NCBI GenBank assembly: GCA_963971225.1
Contig: OZ020267.1
Span: forward strand, 29,582,298-29,646,297
DNA: 64,000 nt
Direction of reading: 5' to 3'
Origin: Melieria omissa
Lineage: Eukaryota; Arthropoda; Insecta; Diptera; Ulidiidae
A model generated the notes under the pieces. That model did no database searches. It worked only from the letters and a program-made list of their open reading frames with translations, and was not told where the DNA came from. Made by a program: the position numbers and the translations under genes. Within the stretch, counting starts at the first letter, position 1; the number at the start of each line of letters is the position of its first letter. Of this stretch, positions 23,901 through 34,737 are shown piece after piece.

Positions 23901-24768
23901 CGTCTACGTCTTCGTTTTCGTTTTCGTCTTTGGCTTTTTCTTGTTTTTTCTTATTTTTTTTAATTTCACCTCTTTTTATTGGAATTATTTTCTTTTACAT
24001 TCACATTTTATATTTGCAGCTGGTGTTAACGGCTGTCGGCTGCAGCGCCACTGTCTGGTCGCCGCTTGTTGCCTCGTCTGGCGTTGAGTGTGTTTGCGCG
24101 CAACTTTCGCTGTCACAATCCGTCCGCCCGCCCGATCGACCGGCCAAGTGGCTTGCGCCTTTATTGCCATTGACATGATAACTTTGGCTTTTGCGCTGCT
24201 GTCTGCCGCCACGGACACACAGTCTGATGCCGCCGTCGCGTGCTGCGCTCTAACGCTGAGCAGCGCCAGTAAACGGAGATTTTCCACTCGCTTTCCGGTT
24301 GGCAGTGCGCTGGCAAACGGTGCGTGTTGGGAAATGGCGTCGGCGTTGCTGCTGTGGCTGCGTATGGGAATTGTGAAAATTTTTATCGGCTAGTGTAGAC
24401 GTTGCTTGTCAGTACGTGTCTTATCGCGAAACGGTTTTTAAACTTTTGTCTAACTTAAAGTTAAAACTTGTACCGCGTGGGCGGTGGAAGGAATTTGCAG
24501 TTTGTATGTAAATGTAGCAAAGAGTTTTGTGTTTGAACACTAATGAAGGAGGAACATTTATTTAAATATGAAACTTGATTTGCATTAAACCAAATGTGAC
24601 GGGATTTTTTCTTCGAATTTTGCCAAAAAAGATTTTTGAGCTATTTAATATGAAAAATTTAATTTTTTCTATCGCATGTTTATGGTCACGTTGGGCGCTG
24701 CTGAGTTAAGCGTTGTTGGGGGAAAAAAACAACTAGGGACTTTACTATTATATTTATTTTATTTACTA
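20986..24768. other. AT-rich spacer with decayed repeats, no gene recognised
   Basis: A hairpin-like stretch, ccggacttcggaccgtccgg, lies at about 21364-21383. A run of 14 Gs is at about 23287-23300, TTG/CAA runs are near 23245-23470 and a (TG)n near 23755-23768. Around 24010-24400 there is a GC-rich stretch starting at a pyrimidine tract and tttgcag, with frames on both strands, none of which I recognise. It may be an exon or promoter of a host gene, but the evidence is too thin to call one. Confidence 0.35.
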
Positions 24769-24773
24769 CACTG

Positions 24774-25742
24774 CACAGTGATTCGTTCCATAGAAAAAAT
24801 TCAAAAAATGTATGGTCTCAGAATTTAACGGGTTTGATGTCTGTGAAAGAAAAAACTCCAACTAAGAAAACTACCAAAAAAATCTGTGCAAAAAAACAAT
24901 TACTGTCTGCGCAAAAGCGGCTGAAAGTTGAAACTTTTTTCACAAAAAAATTTAAACTCATATTTTCTGTTTTTTAGTCTATTGAGTAAAAAAATTTTAA
25001 AAATACATGGTTACCAAGAAATTGCTTACACTTTCAATATAGAATAAGAGATGATGTGACCATTTTCGCTTTTAATGTTTTCCCAAAATTTGCAACGCGT
25101 AGGCTTTTACTTCACTTTTTATTCAAAATATTTTTCTAGATTAAAAATCTGAAAATTGGCAAAACTTAGAGGAAAATATCTAAAAATTATGTGAAAGTAT
25201 GTAAAAAGTATGTATGTAAAAAAGTCCATTTTTTATTTTAAGAAGCATTCATTCTTTGTCGGATAATGTAATTATATCCTGCGATATCTTCCGATCTCAG
25301 AAAATAATTCAATTTGAAAAGTGGTCTTGACACGTCTTTTTCGACAAAATTTCTTTTATTTATCCCTAAAAGTATGCAATCAGCACGAAAAATTATAAAA
25401 TCTGCAAAAATGCAAAACATAGATCTTTTTTTTTATCGTTGTTTTGTGCAAAACTAAAGGGTCCAGAGACAATTTCTGTTACTCTTTGGAATAATCAATG
25501 TTGATGTTACCAATTAAATGTAAAATCTGAGAAATCTAGCCAACACACTCGTTGCTATAGCTCACCAAAAACGACAAAAATTGCAAATTTTAGTTCCAGG
25601 TATTGCTAAACTATAACAGTTTACGAAAGAAGAAGAAGATTTCAATTCAGCAGACCATGTTTAACTAGTATACCAAATTTTATGAAGGTCGGACCACTCC
25701 TTCTAATTTTGTCTTGCGGTTGTATGGAGTCGAATCACTGTG
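24774..25742. mobile_element. Transib-like non-autonomous TIR element (ends CACAGTG)
   Basis: The left end is cacagtgattcgttccata (24774-24792). The right end is its inverted counterpart, with cgaatcactgtg at 25731-25742 preceded by tatggagt. A 5-bp direct repeat CACTG flanks both ends (24769-24773 and 25743-25747). Transib elements have 5-bp target duplications and termini beginning with a CAC heptamer; here the heptamer is CACAGTG, the same as the V(D)J recombination signal heptamer. The 969-bp interior is AT-rich without a transposase frame. The right flank is LINE sequence but the left flank is not, so the assignment is provisional. Confidence 0.5.
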
Positions 25743-25747
25743 CACTG

Positions 25748-26880
25748 CAGTGATCAGGCAGTCGGAAGTAGAGCCGAAGCCCCAGTTGGCTGCAGAAAAT
25801 CCCGCAGCCAACCTTGTTATCCAATTTAGAGCCGTCGGTATAGAAATTGATGGAGTCGTCGGTCGATAACTCGGTACCTGTCCATTCATCTCTGCGAGGG
25901 ATGCGGATAGTGAAGCCGTGATCAAGCTTAGTGGGGAAGCTGATGTGATTGATGCTGGTGGGCATCGAGCAATCCTAAATAAGAATCCTGGAATGACCAA
26001 GATCCGATCTAGCCCAGCGAAAAATCGCGTGAAGTTTGACTGCGGAACACTTCGCGTGTAGTTAAACCCGCTGCGCAGTTGGGAGCCAATGGAGGAGGAT
26101 GAACAGTGCTTTGGAGTCCCCATCTTGCGCCTAAAGCCCATTTACAGCAGTAGAAAACACACGAGGCTTTTCGCGCCCTTTCAGTAATGTTGGCCAATGT
26201 CCAATTCAGTTTAGAGTCAAGTATTAGACCAAGATACCTAACATTATTTTTGAGGCTAAGTCTAACACCGTTCAGAGTGGGAAGTACGAACCGATGTATT
26301 TTATACTTCCTGCTAAAGAGCATGACTTCGGTTTTGGAGGGATTCACGTCAAGGCCAAATTCCCGGCACCATTTGGATAGAATCCCAAGTGTAAAGCCAA
26401 GTCTCTCAGAAAGAGTAGAGAGATACATATTTGCCGGAGATTGCTATCGCAATGTTGTCCGCGTACGCGACAATTCTGCAACCAGTATTGTTCAGCCGGT
26501 ATAAGAGAGAGTTTACTGCCAGATTCCAGATCAGAGGACACCCCCCTCCTGACCATGCGCTTGATGTGAATGTTTCCAATAGAGGCGCTGACAACACGCA
26601 TACTAAGCAGGCTCTCGACAAATCTGATCAGCTTTGAGTCCAGGAATGCTGTCAAAGTGAACTCCTTATATGCGAGAAATCTATCGACCGTCTCGAGAAG
26701 CGAGTGTAAAGCAGTTTCGACAGACTGGCCCCTAGTGCAGGCATGTTGCGACTGAGAAAGGAGAGACGGATGGATGGAGTTCCTGATTTCATGGCTTAGA
26801 ACCCTTTCGAAGGTTTTGAGAAGGAATGAGGATAGGCAGATTGGCCTGTAGTCCTTAGCCTTAGTCCTTAGACATTCTAT
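25748..26880 (-). pseudogene. RNase-H-type non-LTR ORF2: RT and start of RNase H
   Basis: On the minus strand, in broken frames, the reverse transcriptase is clear: AKDYRPICLSSFLLKTFERV, SQSQHACTRGQSVETALHSL, KEFTLTAFLD, then VRRGCPLIWNLAVNSLLYRL, and the active-site box as YADNIAIAI, where the usual second aspartate is asparagine. Downstream come KTEVMLFSRK and VRYLGLILDSKLNW, then the RNase H start INFYTDGSKLDNKVGCGIF and FRLPDHCS, where the frame is cut by the CACAGTG-ended element. A deletion has joined FLD directly to SKLIRFVESLLSMRV. The 5' part of ORF2 (endonuclease) is missing. It is dead. Confidence 0.9.
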
Positions 26881-27091
26881 AAGAAATTTTTTAATTTTTA
26901 TACTTGGATCATGTATTTTAGATTGTTTTTCTATGAGAGCAACCACATCATTGTGGCTGTAATAATTACTTAAACATAAAACTTATTACGCATAACGATA
27001 ATTTGAATATTTCTTCATTTACTTCAGCCAAAATTTAAAAAAAGTATCTAAATTGAAAGAAAACGTTAAATTAAAATGTCATCAAATTTTT

Positions 27092-27273
27092 TCATTAAAA
27101 AAATATGTATACTTCTCTTCTTTGAACTTAAATATTCAGTTTATTAATTTCGTATTTTTCCTAAAACTTCAAACTATTCTAAGGACCAACAAAAAATGTA
27201 TTCTTGAAACCACAGAGGGTTCAGACGTCCACAAAGTAGCATGTTACCATATGGCAACAAAATAGCGAAAGAA
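27092..27273 (-). repeat. Inverted partner of the 30.2-kb repeat, TTAA at one end
   Basis: These ~182 bp are present in inverted orientation at 30238-30420, with only scattered differences. The segment ends at 27273, directly before TTAA (27274-27277), and contains the near-palindrome tgttaccatatggcaaca (27242-27259). It probably represents one end of a piggyBac-like repeat family. Confidence 0.75.
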
Positions 27274-27277
27274 TTAA

Positions 27278-29482
27278 CTATCCAAATTCAATCTAGTTTC
27301 TAAAAAGATTCATTTTTTCATAAAATTCCCATCATCACCCTTTAATTTTCCGCATCGAAACTACCTTAAGTAAATCATCACTCAAAATTCACCACACAGC
27401 TAATAATCTGCATGAAGCAATCAACGCTCGTGACACGCTGCCGAGCATAAATCTTGCAAATTTGCAGCTTCCACTTGCAAGTGCAGCGAGGAATAATTTC
27501 AACATTGTCGCTTAAGTTTCATCAAAAACAAATAAATCCGTAACAGGCAGAAATTGCACTTCATTTTGTGCTCATTCAATTCCCATCAGCTCCTCGTGGC
27601 CCATGAAACCACTGTCAATTCAACTCGAACTCGAACCCAAAGTTGCAAGTGCCAAGTGTTGAGGGCACCGTCCAATGTGCCTCAACTCACCACCTCAACT
27701 CGTACACAAACAACCGCACATGCAACAAATCGGGCCAACTGTTTATGCAGCGCAGCGCAACAACAATAAACAATTGAAACAGGGATTAAGTGTCGAGCAA
27801 TGTTTCAGCTCAGCTCGCCTCAAAATTGGCCTGAAATTATGTTGTCGTACAAGCGTTAAGCACAGCGACAGCACAACTCGGAGACACGAAAGTGGAACGA
27901 GCGCGGCGCGCCGTCGGTAGCTGAGGGTAGCCAATTTTAATTTCCACGCTGCGGCATGTAACACCAAATAAATTTGAATGTTTGCGACAAGTGCTGCCTG
28001 CTTTATTGTTGTTGTTTTTGTTGTTGGTTGGCTGTTGATGAGTTTTAAATAATAACAAACGAGATTGCAGCACGGATTTATGTGCGCCAGCAAAAGGAGT
28101 GAACGAAGCGTAGATCCTCGACTGGCAGCCAGCAGCAACGTTCAACGCATCGCATTGACAGCAGTTGTCGAAAACTGTGCAAGGCGCGCGCTGCTGGTTG
28201 TCGCCCTCGTTCTCCAAAATATTCTGCAAACACAAACAACAGCAACAACAACAACAATAACTTGAATATCAACAACAGCAACAGCGACAGCGACAGTCTG
28301 ATGAATTCTAAATACTGGCGCAAAATGTTGCACGCTGCGCAGCAGCTGGCGTTGTGCTGGCAAATTTGTTGGCTGCTTGTGCGAATTGCAGATTCTTCGG
28401 TGTGAGTGTTGCCTGCGCTATTTGCTGTCGCTTTGTGTGCCGTGCGCCGGGCGGCCCGCCACTCATTTCACTTAGCTTGTTCGCTTCTCTGTCTTTCGAC
28501 GTTGTCTGTTCATCAACAACATCGCCCGCGTTGCACAGTTGAGCGATGCCATGAACGTAGTGCACAAAAAGTAAAAAATATCAATTGATTTTTATCAAAT
28601 AGAGATTTTGCAAATAGAATATAAATATATTAAATAAATCTCCATTCCTTTCCCTGAGAGAAGAAGACAACAGAGTACCTATAAAAATTAAAAAAATTAA
28701 TATAATAAATTATTTAATAAGAAAATTTAGTCACTTAGTAAAATAGTTCAGAAGAAGTAATCATTCTCCACCTCATGTGTCACGGCCCTTTCGCTTGCTT
28801 GAAGTAACATAAGCCTAAGAATCTTATTTTCTATACCAGTCTGATTGAGCAATGTTCACTGTGTACCAGGGATGTAGCCAGATACAAAACGCACTCCTCT
28901 TAGTCCCCAGTGCTTAGGAACGCTATCTGGGTAAGTTGTGGTCAATATTGTGGCATCGCTTAAATGTGCTTTCATGCAGAAGGTCGCCACTCCAACCTAA
29001 ATTAGCTTAGTTAGCTTTTTAGATTATGAAGTTATGGTTTTTTATGTTTTCCAATACTTCCTTAAAGGCCCTTTTGTTCTCTCCACTCGGTTGGACCCAG
29101 AGAATACGGACCTTACTTCTCCAAATCATCCATCGATGAAAGGCAATAAAATCTTCCTTTCATTGTAGTTCTTTAATCTTTATTGTCATTAAGGATATTT
29201 AATCAAATTAACGTTGATTTAAATAAATCATATATATCTTTAATTGCAAGATCAAAAATAATACGTTATCTCGAGTGTTTATTGTACCCAATTAGAGTTT
29301 TTTGAGTCTGGATAGCGCAATACAGAGGCATTGGAAGCGATTGTTAATGTAACCTGACATCCTGAGTGATGTCCAGTGATTTTGGTTCTTACTGTCAACT
29401 AAAAAAGTACAAACGTCTTAAATTTCAAACCACAAGATATGAGATATATAGATCCTTTTATTTAAAAATTTAACAACTTCAA
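27278..29482. other. Spacer; GC-richer patch at 27.6-28.6 kb and a decayed LINE tail near 29.0 kb
   Basis: 27550-28570 is GC-richer with CAA/TTG runs (28005-28025, 28228-28290) and overlapping open frames on both strands; none has a recognisable domain, and frames on opposite strands are of similar length, as expected by chance. Around 28948-29005 the sequence cttaaatgtgctttcatgca followed by tcgccactccaacctaa resembles the shared 3' tail of the RNase-H-type LINEs. The rest is AT-rich. Confidence 0.4.
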
Positions 29483-29808
29483 GCTATAACAAAATATGTC
29501 TTCTTCTTCTTCTTGACTGGCACGATAGCCCGATTACGATACTAAGCTCTAACTATTTTGTTTGTACACGAATGCAAGGGACCTACAAATTTTATGCCGA
29601 TTCCGAACGGCGAGTTGGGAGCTTTTCATAAGTAATTTTACTCTCAGATGTTTGCCATTTCCCGCTGAGAGGACAGCCGCCGAAAAAAAATAGTTTTTTC
29701 TTTTTTTCGGTGTTTCCAGCAACGGAGTCTTGAACCTGGGTTCGAGCGTCGTATTTGACTCGCGGCCCAACGCACGAGCCAGCGGCGGCTGCTATAACAA
29801 AATATGTC
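29483..29808. repeat. 18-bp target-site duplication around a SINE
   Basis: The sequence gctataacaaaatatgtc occurs at 29483-29500 and again at 29791-29808, perfectly matched, on either side of the 290-bp SINE. This marks a precise retrotransposition event that is young enough to have kept both copies identical. Confidence 0.97.
29501..29790 (-). mobile_element. tRNA-derived SINE with (GAA)n tail and RTE-like 3' end
   Basis: Read on the minus strand, the 290-bp element starts in a tRNA-like head with an A-box-like tggctcgtgcgttgggc and a B-box-like ggttcaagactcc. It ends in agccagtcaag-type sequence and a short gaagaagaag tail (plus coordinates 29501-29514). RNA polymerase III would transcribe it from the internal A and B boxes. 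The last ~30 bp before the tail (ggctatcgtgccagtc on the minus strand) resemble the end of the RTE element at 35989, which suggests that an RTE enzyme mobilised it. It encodes no protein. Confidence 0.85.
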
Positions 29809-29929
29809 CGAACATTAATTTTAATACTTCCGACCACCAAAGTAGATAACTTTGTGCTTCTTCTGATATCTGCCCTGTATATATACATTGACAGGTTGAG
29901 GAAAAAGTACATAGAGTGCACTATGGCCC

Positions 29930-30210
29930 TTCCTTTCCTTGAAGAAAACGCGTTTTTTACTGTCTCTGAGTTGAACCTCTATTTGACAGCTCGTTGGAAC
30001 ACTGGACACTGTGCCATTAGCTGCATGGCTCCTCTCGTCCACTAATGTCTGCAGTAGCTGCGGAGAAGAAAAAGAAGTATCAACACTTCAACACTTCTAG
30101 TGGCATTGAACGGCTATGCAGGAACCGCGATTCGGTACTCTGGGATCAAGACTCCTAGCGGATCTGTCTGCTTTATCAAGAGGTCTTACTGGTTTGCCCT
30201 GGACGGAGGC
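29930..30210 (+). pseudogene. Non-LTR ORF2 C-terminal fragment, decayed
   Basis: Plus-strand frames give TARWNTGHCAISCMAPL, then after a frame change NVCSSCGEEKEVSTLQHF, a stop, and TAMQEPRFGTLGSRLLADLS. This is the TGHC..IG / C..C..E.E / H.L..C arrangement seen in other LINE C-termini here, but from a different subfamily. Two stops replace codons in the Cys/His part. No clear 3' tail follows; instead the TTAA-bounded repeat begins at 30234. Confidence 0.65.
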
Positions 30211-30237
30211 TGTTTGGTTAGCTCCAGAAACATTTAA

Positions 30238-30420
30238 CTCCTTCGCTATTTTGTTGCCATATGGCAACATGCTACTTTGTGTACGTCTGAACCCTCTGTG
30301 GTTTCAAGAATACATTTTTTGTTGGTCCTTAGAATAGTTTGAAGTTTCAGGAAAAATACAAAATTAATAAACTGCATATTAAAGTTTCAAGAAGAGAAGT
30401 ATACAGGTTTTTTTTAATGG
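30238..30420 (+). repeat. TTAA-bounded repeat with an 18-bp palindrome
   Basis: The repeat starts after TTAA (30234-30237) with ctccttcgctattttg and holds the perfect palindrome tgttgccatatggcaaca at 30252-30269. It matches 27092-27273 in reverse orientation. A TTAA start with C-rich first bases recalls piggyBac-type ends, but I do not see a matching opposite terminus. Confidence 0.7.
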
Positions 30421-30900
30421 TATATCTTATTCGCTCTTTCGCACCAAATATTCCAATTTTTTTAATTCTTTTTCTCTTTCATTTGTTACTCATATTAACT
30501 AATATTCTACATTGCGCTCAATTTTTAAAATAATTTTTTTCAAATTATTTCGGCTCTTGAAATTTATTGAGTCCTTTTAAAACAAATTTTGACTTCAGAA
30601 AGAAATACTAAAAACGTAGTTTTACTATCTTAGAGGCCTAATTTTTTTTGCATCGGTATGGAATTTTTGGTATTTAAAATTGGCTGTCGTCCAGTTTTAT
30701 CATTGTATATTGTTAAAATTTTCCACAAACAAACGCACATAGACATTGCTGTCCATTATACCTCAGCCATTACCCCCGATTTGATTAGCAAGTATCCATG
30801 TTCGCAACTACTTCAAGTAGATCTGAAGTAGATCCAATATTCTGTGATTCTGTGATCTACAATAGGCAGACCTTGACATGAAGACTATGGATCTCTTTAA
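30421..30900. other. AT-rich spacer, nothing recognised
   Basis: AT-rich sequence with no long frame, repeat unit or RNA-like structure that I can identify. Confidence 0.5.
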
Positions 30901-31101
30901 CCCTTTCGGGACGGAGTTTAATTTTGAAATCCAAAATACTCTCAGAAGAAATTTTCTCCTGCTATAAATTCTCAAATCATCCTTTTATGCGGGAACACCG
31001 AAATCGAAAAAATATTTTGCGTGGGTCGTAAGATTTGAATAATTGCTTTGAGGGGCATTAAAAACTTGCTGTGACGTATTATCCCAGTAGTCCCGAAAGG
31101 A
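30901..31101. mobile_element. 201-bp piggyBac-type MITE, TTAA flanks
   Basis: TTAA lies at 30897-30900 and 31102-31105. The ends are inverted repeats: ccctttcgggac at 30901-30912 and gtcccgaaagga at 31090-31101. Length, TTAA target and a CCCTTT start are as expected of piggyBac-derived MITEs. It has no coding capacity. Confidence 0.85.
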
Positions 31102-31355
31102 TTAAGCAGTATGAACACTTTCGTAAAGCAAAAGATATTTGGCAGCTCGAGTTCCAGTAGATCAATTATCATCAAAGTCTGACTGCAGCTCAAGATACAT
31201 GACGCAGATGGCCGAGACGCCTTCTCCAATTTGGTTGATGTACTCGGTAAATAAAACAAATCCCGCGACGAGCTCAAAAATACTTTTCAAATCAAGTTTT
31301 CTCAACCCCAGCAAGTAATTGGTTCTGCTAAATGTACAACAATAATTCAAAGGCC
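31102..31355. other. Short unassigned spacer
   Basis: Overlapping minus-strand frames here (30972-31277 and 31162-31350) are not recognisable and partly run through the MITE. Nothing else is visible. Confidence 0.4.
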
Positions 31356-31632
31356 AAGCTAGGTAGGTAATTAGGTTGTAGTGGCTGTCTTTGTATGAAA
31401 CACTCTTAGGCCTCTATATGAGTTAATTGTGAGGGAAATTTTTCGACTCAGGCGGTGTTTCAGCAATTTGCCTTCACACTTGGAGTTGTTTATAATTCCA
31501 ATCTGTTTCATGTGGATAGAAGTAGACGATAGAAGTGGACGAATATTTCACCAGCCCAAGCTAGGAATCGAACATAAGGCCTCTGGCATGCGAAGCCAGC
31601 GCGCTATCCGCTGGACTGTGGGAGTTAAACCT
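31356..31632 (-). mobile_element. tRNA-derived SINE (family shared with 62.8 kb)
   Basis: The minus strand begins with a tRNA-like head: gtccagcggatagcgcgctg (D-arm/A-box), then an anticodon-type stem-loop ctggcttcgcatgccag, then the B box gttcgattcc. The body includes cacttctatcgtctacttct and catgaaacagattgg. The 3' end has ggcctaagagtg (plus 31401-31412) and acagccactacaacctaa, which resemble the 3' tail of the RNase-H-type LINEs. The head resembles an Arg-type tRNA but the loop is altered and the body is not a tRNA, so this is not a functional tRNA gene. Confidence 0.85.
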
Positions 31633-34600
31633 TCTTCGAGGTAATATCTTTGAAATTCTTGGCTATCTGGAACATCACTTAAAAGCATAATTGGCTAAAA
31701 TTGGGTGTATCCTGTGGAATGTCGCGTTTGTCAATCAATAGAGATATCTGCTTTTTAATATTCTGATGGGACTAACTAAAAATGTAACACTAGCGTGGAC
31801 CTTATCTCGTGAAAGTACACAGCGATACACGTTAGGGAGTTTTGGGGGTTGAAAACAAACTGGATAAGGATTCTAATATGGATTCAAGTGGTATTAGGCA
31901 CAAAAGTTATCTTCGGTAAGCCCCGAAATGGAACTTTAAAAAAAACCTTTGAGAAGATTTGTGTTCTGTTATGACTAACTCTTGAAGGATACTTTTATAA
32001 ATGAAAAGATAGCATAAGCGGGCAGAAAAAATTTAAGGCAAAACACTTCATCTCCTAATTTCAAGTATTTAAAATCTCCATGGTTCAAGACAAGAATCCA
32101 CAAATTTGCTTTTACAAATTGAAATTTGTTTTGCTCTTCGTATTTCCTAATCAACACATCTTTCCACAGAAATGGATCCTTATTCCGATGCGGGCAACGA
32201 AAAACACTAAACACTAATGGAAATTAAATACATTGTACAAATTTTTCTGAATAATATTATACTTAACAGTTAAGAAAACTCTTCAAAATTTATGAATACT
32301 CTCATAATAATGAATTGTCTCTCTTCATGTTTCATTCGATTTTTGGTCACCGGTGCAACACTGTACGCCTTCATCAGCCCTCGCCGCTCGCTCGCTCGCT
32401 GGCATTGGCACAATATTTATTCTTGTTAATTAAATTGTGTGAATATTACAATTTTCCACATGACTGCACGTTCGTTTATTGTCTTTCAATTTGTGTTTTC
32501 AAGTGAGCGCGTCACAAGCAGCGGGACGGTGCTGCCGTTGTTTTCCCTGTGCATTCAGTTCGCAAGTGTTGTAGTCATTTTGTTTTTGTTTTTGCTATTT
32601 TTGTCGATTTCTATACAATTTTTATGAGTGGAATTTTTGTGTAGCTTGTTGTTATGTGTTTGTTTTGGAAAATTGTTGTCTAATATTGAGTTTTATAAGT
32701 TTGACACAAAAACAAGAACAAACATTTGCTGTGGCAAGGTGTGTGTGAAGTGGCATTTGTTGTTGGAAGAGAGACGCTGCGCACAAGATAAACCACGATT
32801 AGCTATGAAAGTTTTCGCTGCAAGCACTTAAGGTTTGCCAAAAGCTTTTACACATTGTGGGGAAAAAAATTTTAATGGAAAATGTTCAATGTAAGCGTAA
32901 AGTTTTTTAGACAGTTTTGGTAGAAAGGTGAATTTGTAAAAGCATTTTGCATTGAGTACTCGATCGCTATATAAATGGGATTTTTATTGAATATTTAGGT
33001 GGAAAAATTAAAAAAAAGTGAGCTTCGATTTCTGAAAGCTGATTTTTTTTCAAGGAATATTGAAATTGTCTTAAAAAAATATATTTTGAGTCTTCTTTCA
33101 GGGCTTCAAAAACCATCTGTGGATGCAAAACTTAGATCCATTGGTGCATGTAAGGGGTGATTTGCTTTCAAGGGGGGGTATTTCTTTCAAATATCTGTCT
33201 GCCACATTTTGGGTGGCAAATCGGGTTTCAACAGAAATTATGTGTGCGTTACTGCTCAGTTCCCATAGCTCATTGACCTCTTTGGATGAGACCCTCAGGT
33301 TCGAAAGCTTTCGAACTTTAGTTCCACAAAAGTAAGGGATAGAAAAGCAGAATAATATACGAGCAAGAAGACTGTGTTCCTTCACCACATAAGGTCCTTG
33401 CTGCTGTTCGATTTTTTAATTTTTTCATTGACCAAAACTTTGGAGTGAAATGCTAGAAACTTAATCTATTAAAGACCAACAATTCGTGCCAATTTATAGT
33501 CTTCAGTGATAAGCTTCACAGAATAAGAATGATACCTTATCTCTTCGTTCTCTACTTAGCAGTTCCGCCGCTCTTCAGATTAGATCGTTGCCTTCGTTGT
33601 ATAAAGTTAACGAAGAACATGATTCAATTTATGTTTAAGCTGATTGGACTTATTGACTCTGATACAAGTGACCCATTAGCAAACTAAAGTTGGGAGCCAT
33701 GCACCGCAGTCTCATATATGAAGAGGCCTTGCAACACAACGTAAATTGTTGTGGCCAAGTTAAGTTGTTGTGGCTTGTTAAGTAAAACACACTGCTAATG
33801 GCTCATAAAATAACGCAAATATTTTAACTCGAATTTTTCCAAACGAAGCAAACGGTTCCATTCAGTTCAACCATTGTTGTGTACAGAAAATTGCTTGCAA
33901 CCATTTCGTAGTAAATGAACCTCATGCCAGAACATTACGCTTTATAAAAAACGTGATATCATTTGAAAGCAAAAATATAAATTCATATAAAAAACTGTCT
34001 CGCCTGACCGCAAAATTTCGCCAAAGTGCAGTTCAGCAGAAAAAAATAATGAAATAGTTGGTGCAGTTTGTCGGAAGTCAATGCAGACTGGCGTCGAACA
34101 AAATTCCATTGACACATTACACTCGCTCGTACACACTTAATAAAACATGCATTACATACAATTAATCCTTTAAGGCCGAATGGGTACAAAGAGAGACATT
34201 AAACAGTGATTAAACAGTGATTGAAAAGACCAGAGCTGGATGCGTAACAGAGATATGCTCAAAAATTTTCAAAACATTAACCAAAGTGTGGGAGTTTATT
34301 GTTTTCAAGTGTTAGAAATGAAATGAATGAATGAATTATATGAACTATAATTTTTCAAGGTCGATGAAGTAAGACTCTAAAAGAAAGAGAATATAATATT
34401 ATAAAGAAATTTATGTATACGTTTTTATAAAAATAAAAACTTTTAGTTTTGTAGAAGAAAATAGTTGAGAGTCTTCCTGAAGTATCTTCAATTTGCAGCT
34501 GAATGATGGTTTTATTCAAAAAGATTTCGTCTTCAATCTCTTAGCCTGCGTATTTCAAGCCCTCAGTGGCTGTTGTGGTACAAAAAATGGATTTAAAGGT

Positions 34601-34737
34601 TGTTTAAAAATTTTTTAGAAAAATTATTTGTATGTTTTAAATTGTATTAGAAACTCTTTTTGTTAATTTATTAATAATAATAATAATTATTTATTTATAA
34701 TAATAAATTATTCTATAAATAAAGTTAAAAGCTTTCG
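31633..34737. other. AT-rich spacer with no recognised gene
   Basis: The only frames are short and motif-free (for example 32439-32627, a hydrophobic chance frame). A slightly GC-richer segment lies near 32330-32830. 34660-34730 is an (ATT/AAT)n-rich low-complexity tract. Confidence 0.45.

Noticed and set aside
23985..24393. Overlapping 80-100-codon frames in a GC-rich patch after a tttgcag acceptor-like site
   Set aside because: Frames of equal length on both strands, Ala/Cys/Arg-rich, with no recognisable domain; kept only as a possible conserved patch.
31570..31632. Possible functional tRNA gene (A box, anticodon-like loop, B box)
   Set aside because: The acceptor stem is not paired, the loop differs between the two copies, and both copies continue into the same non-tRNA body and LINE-like tail, so it is a SINE head.
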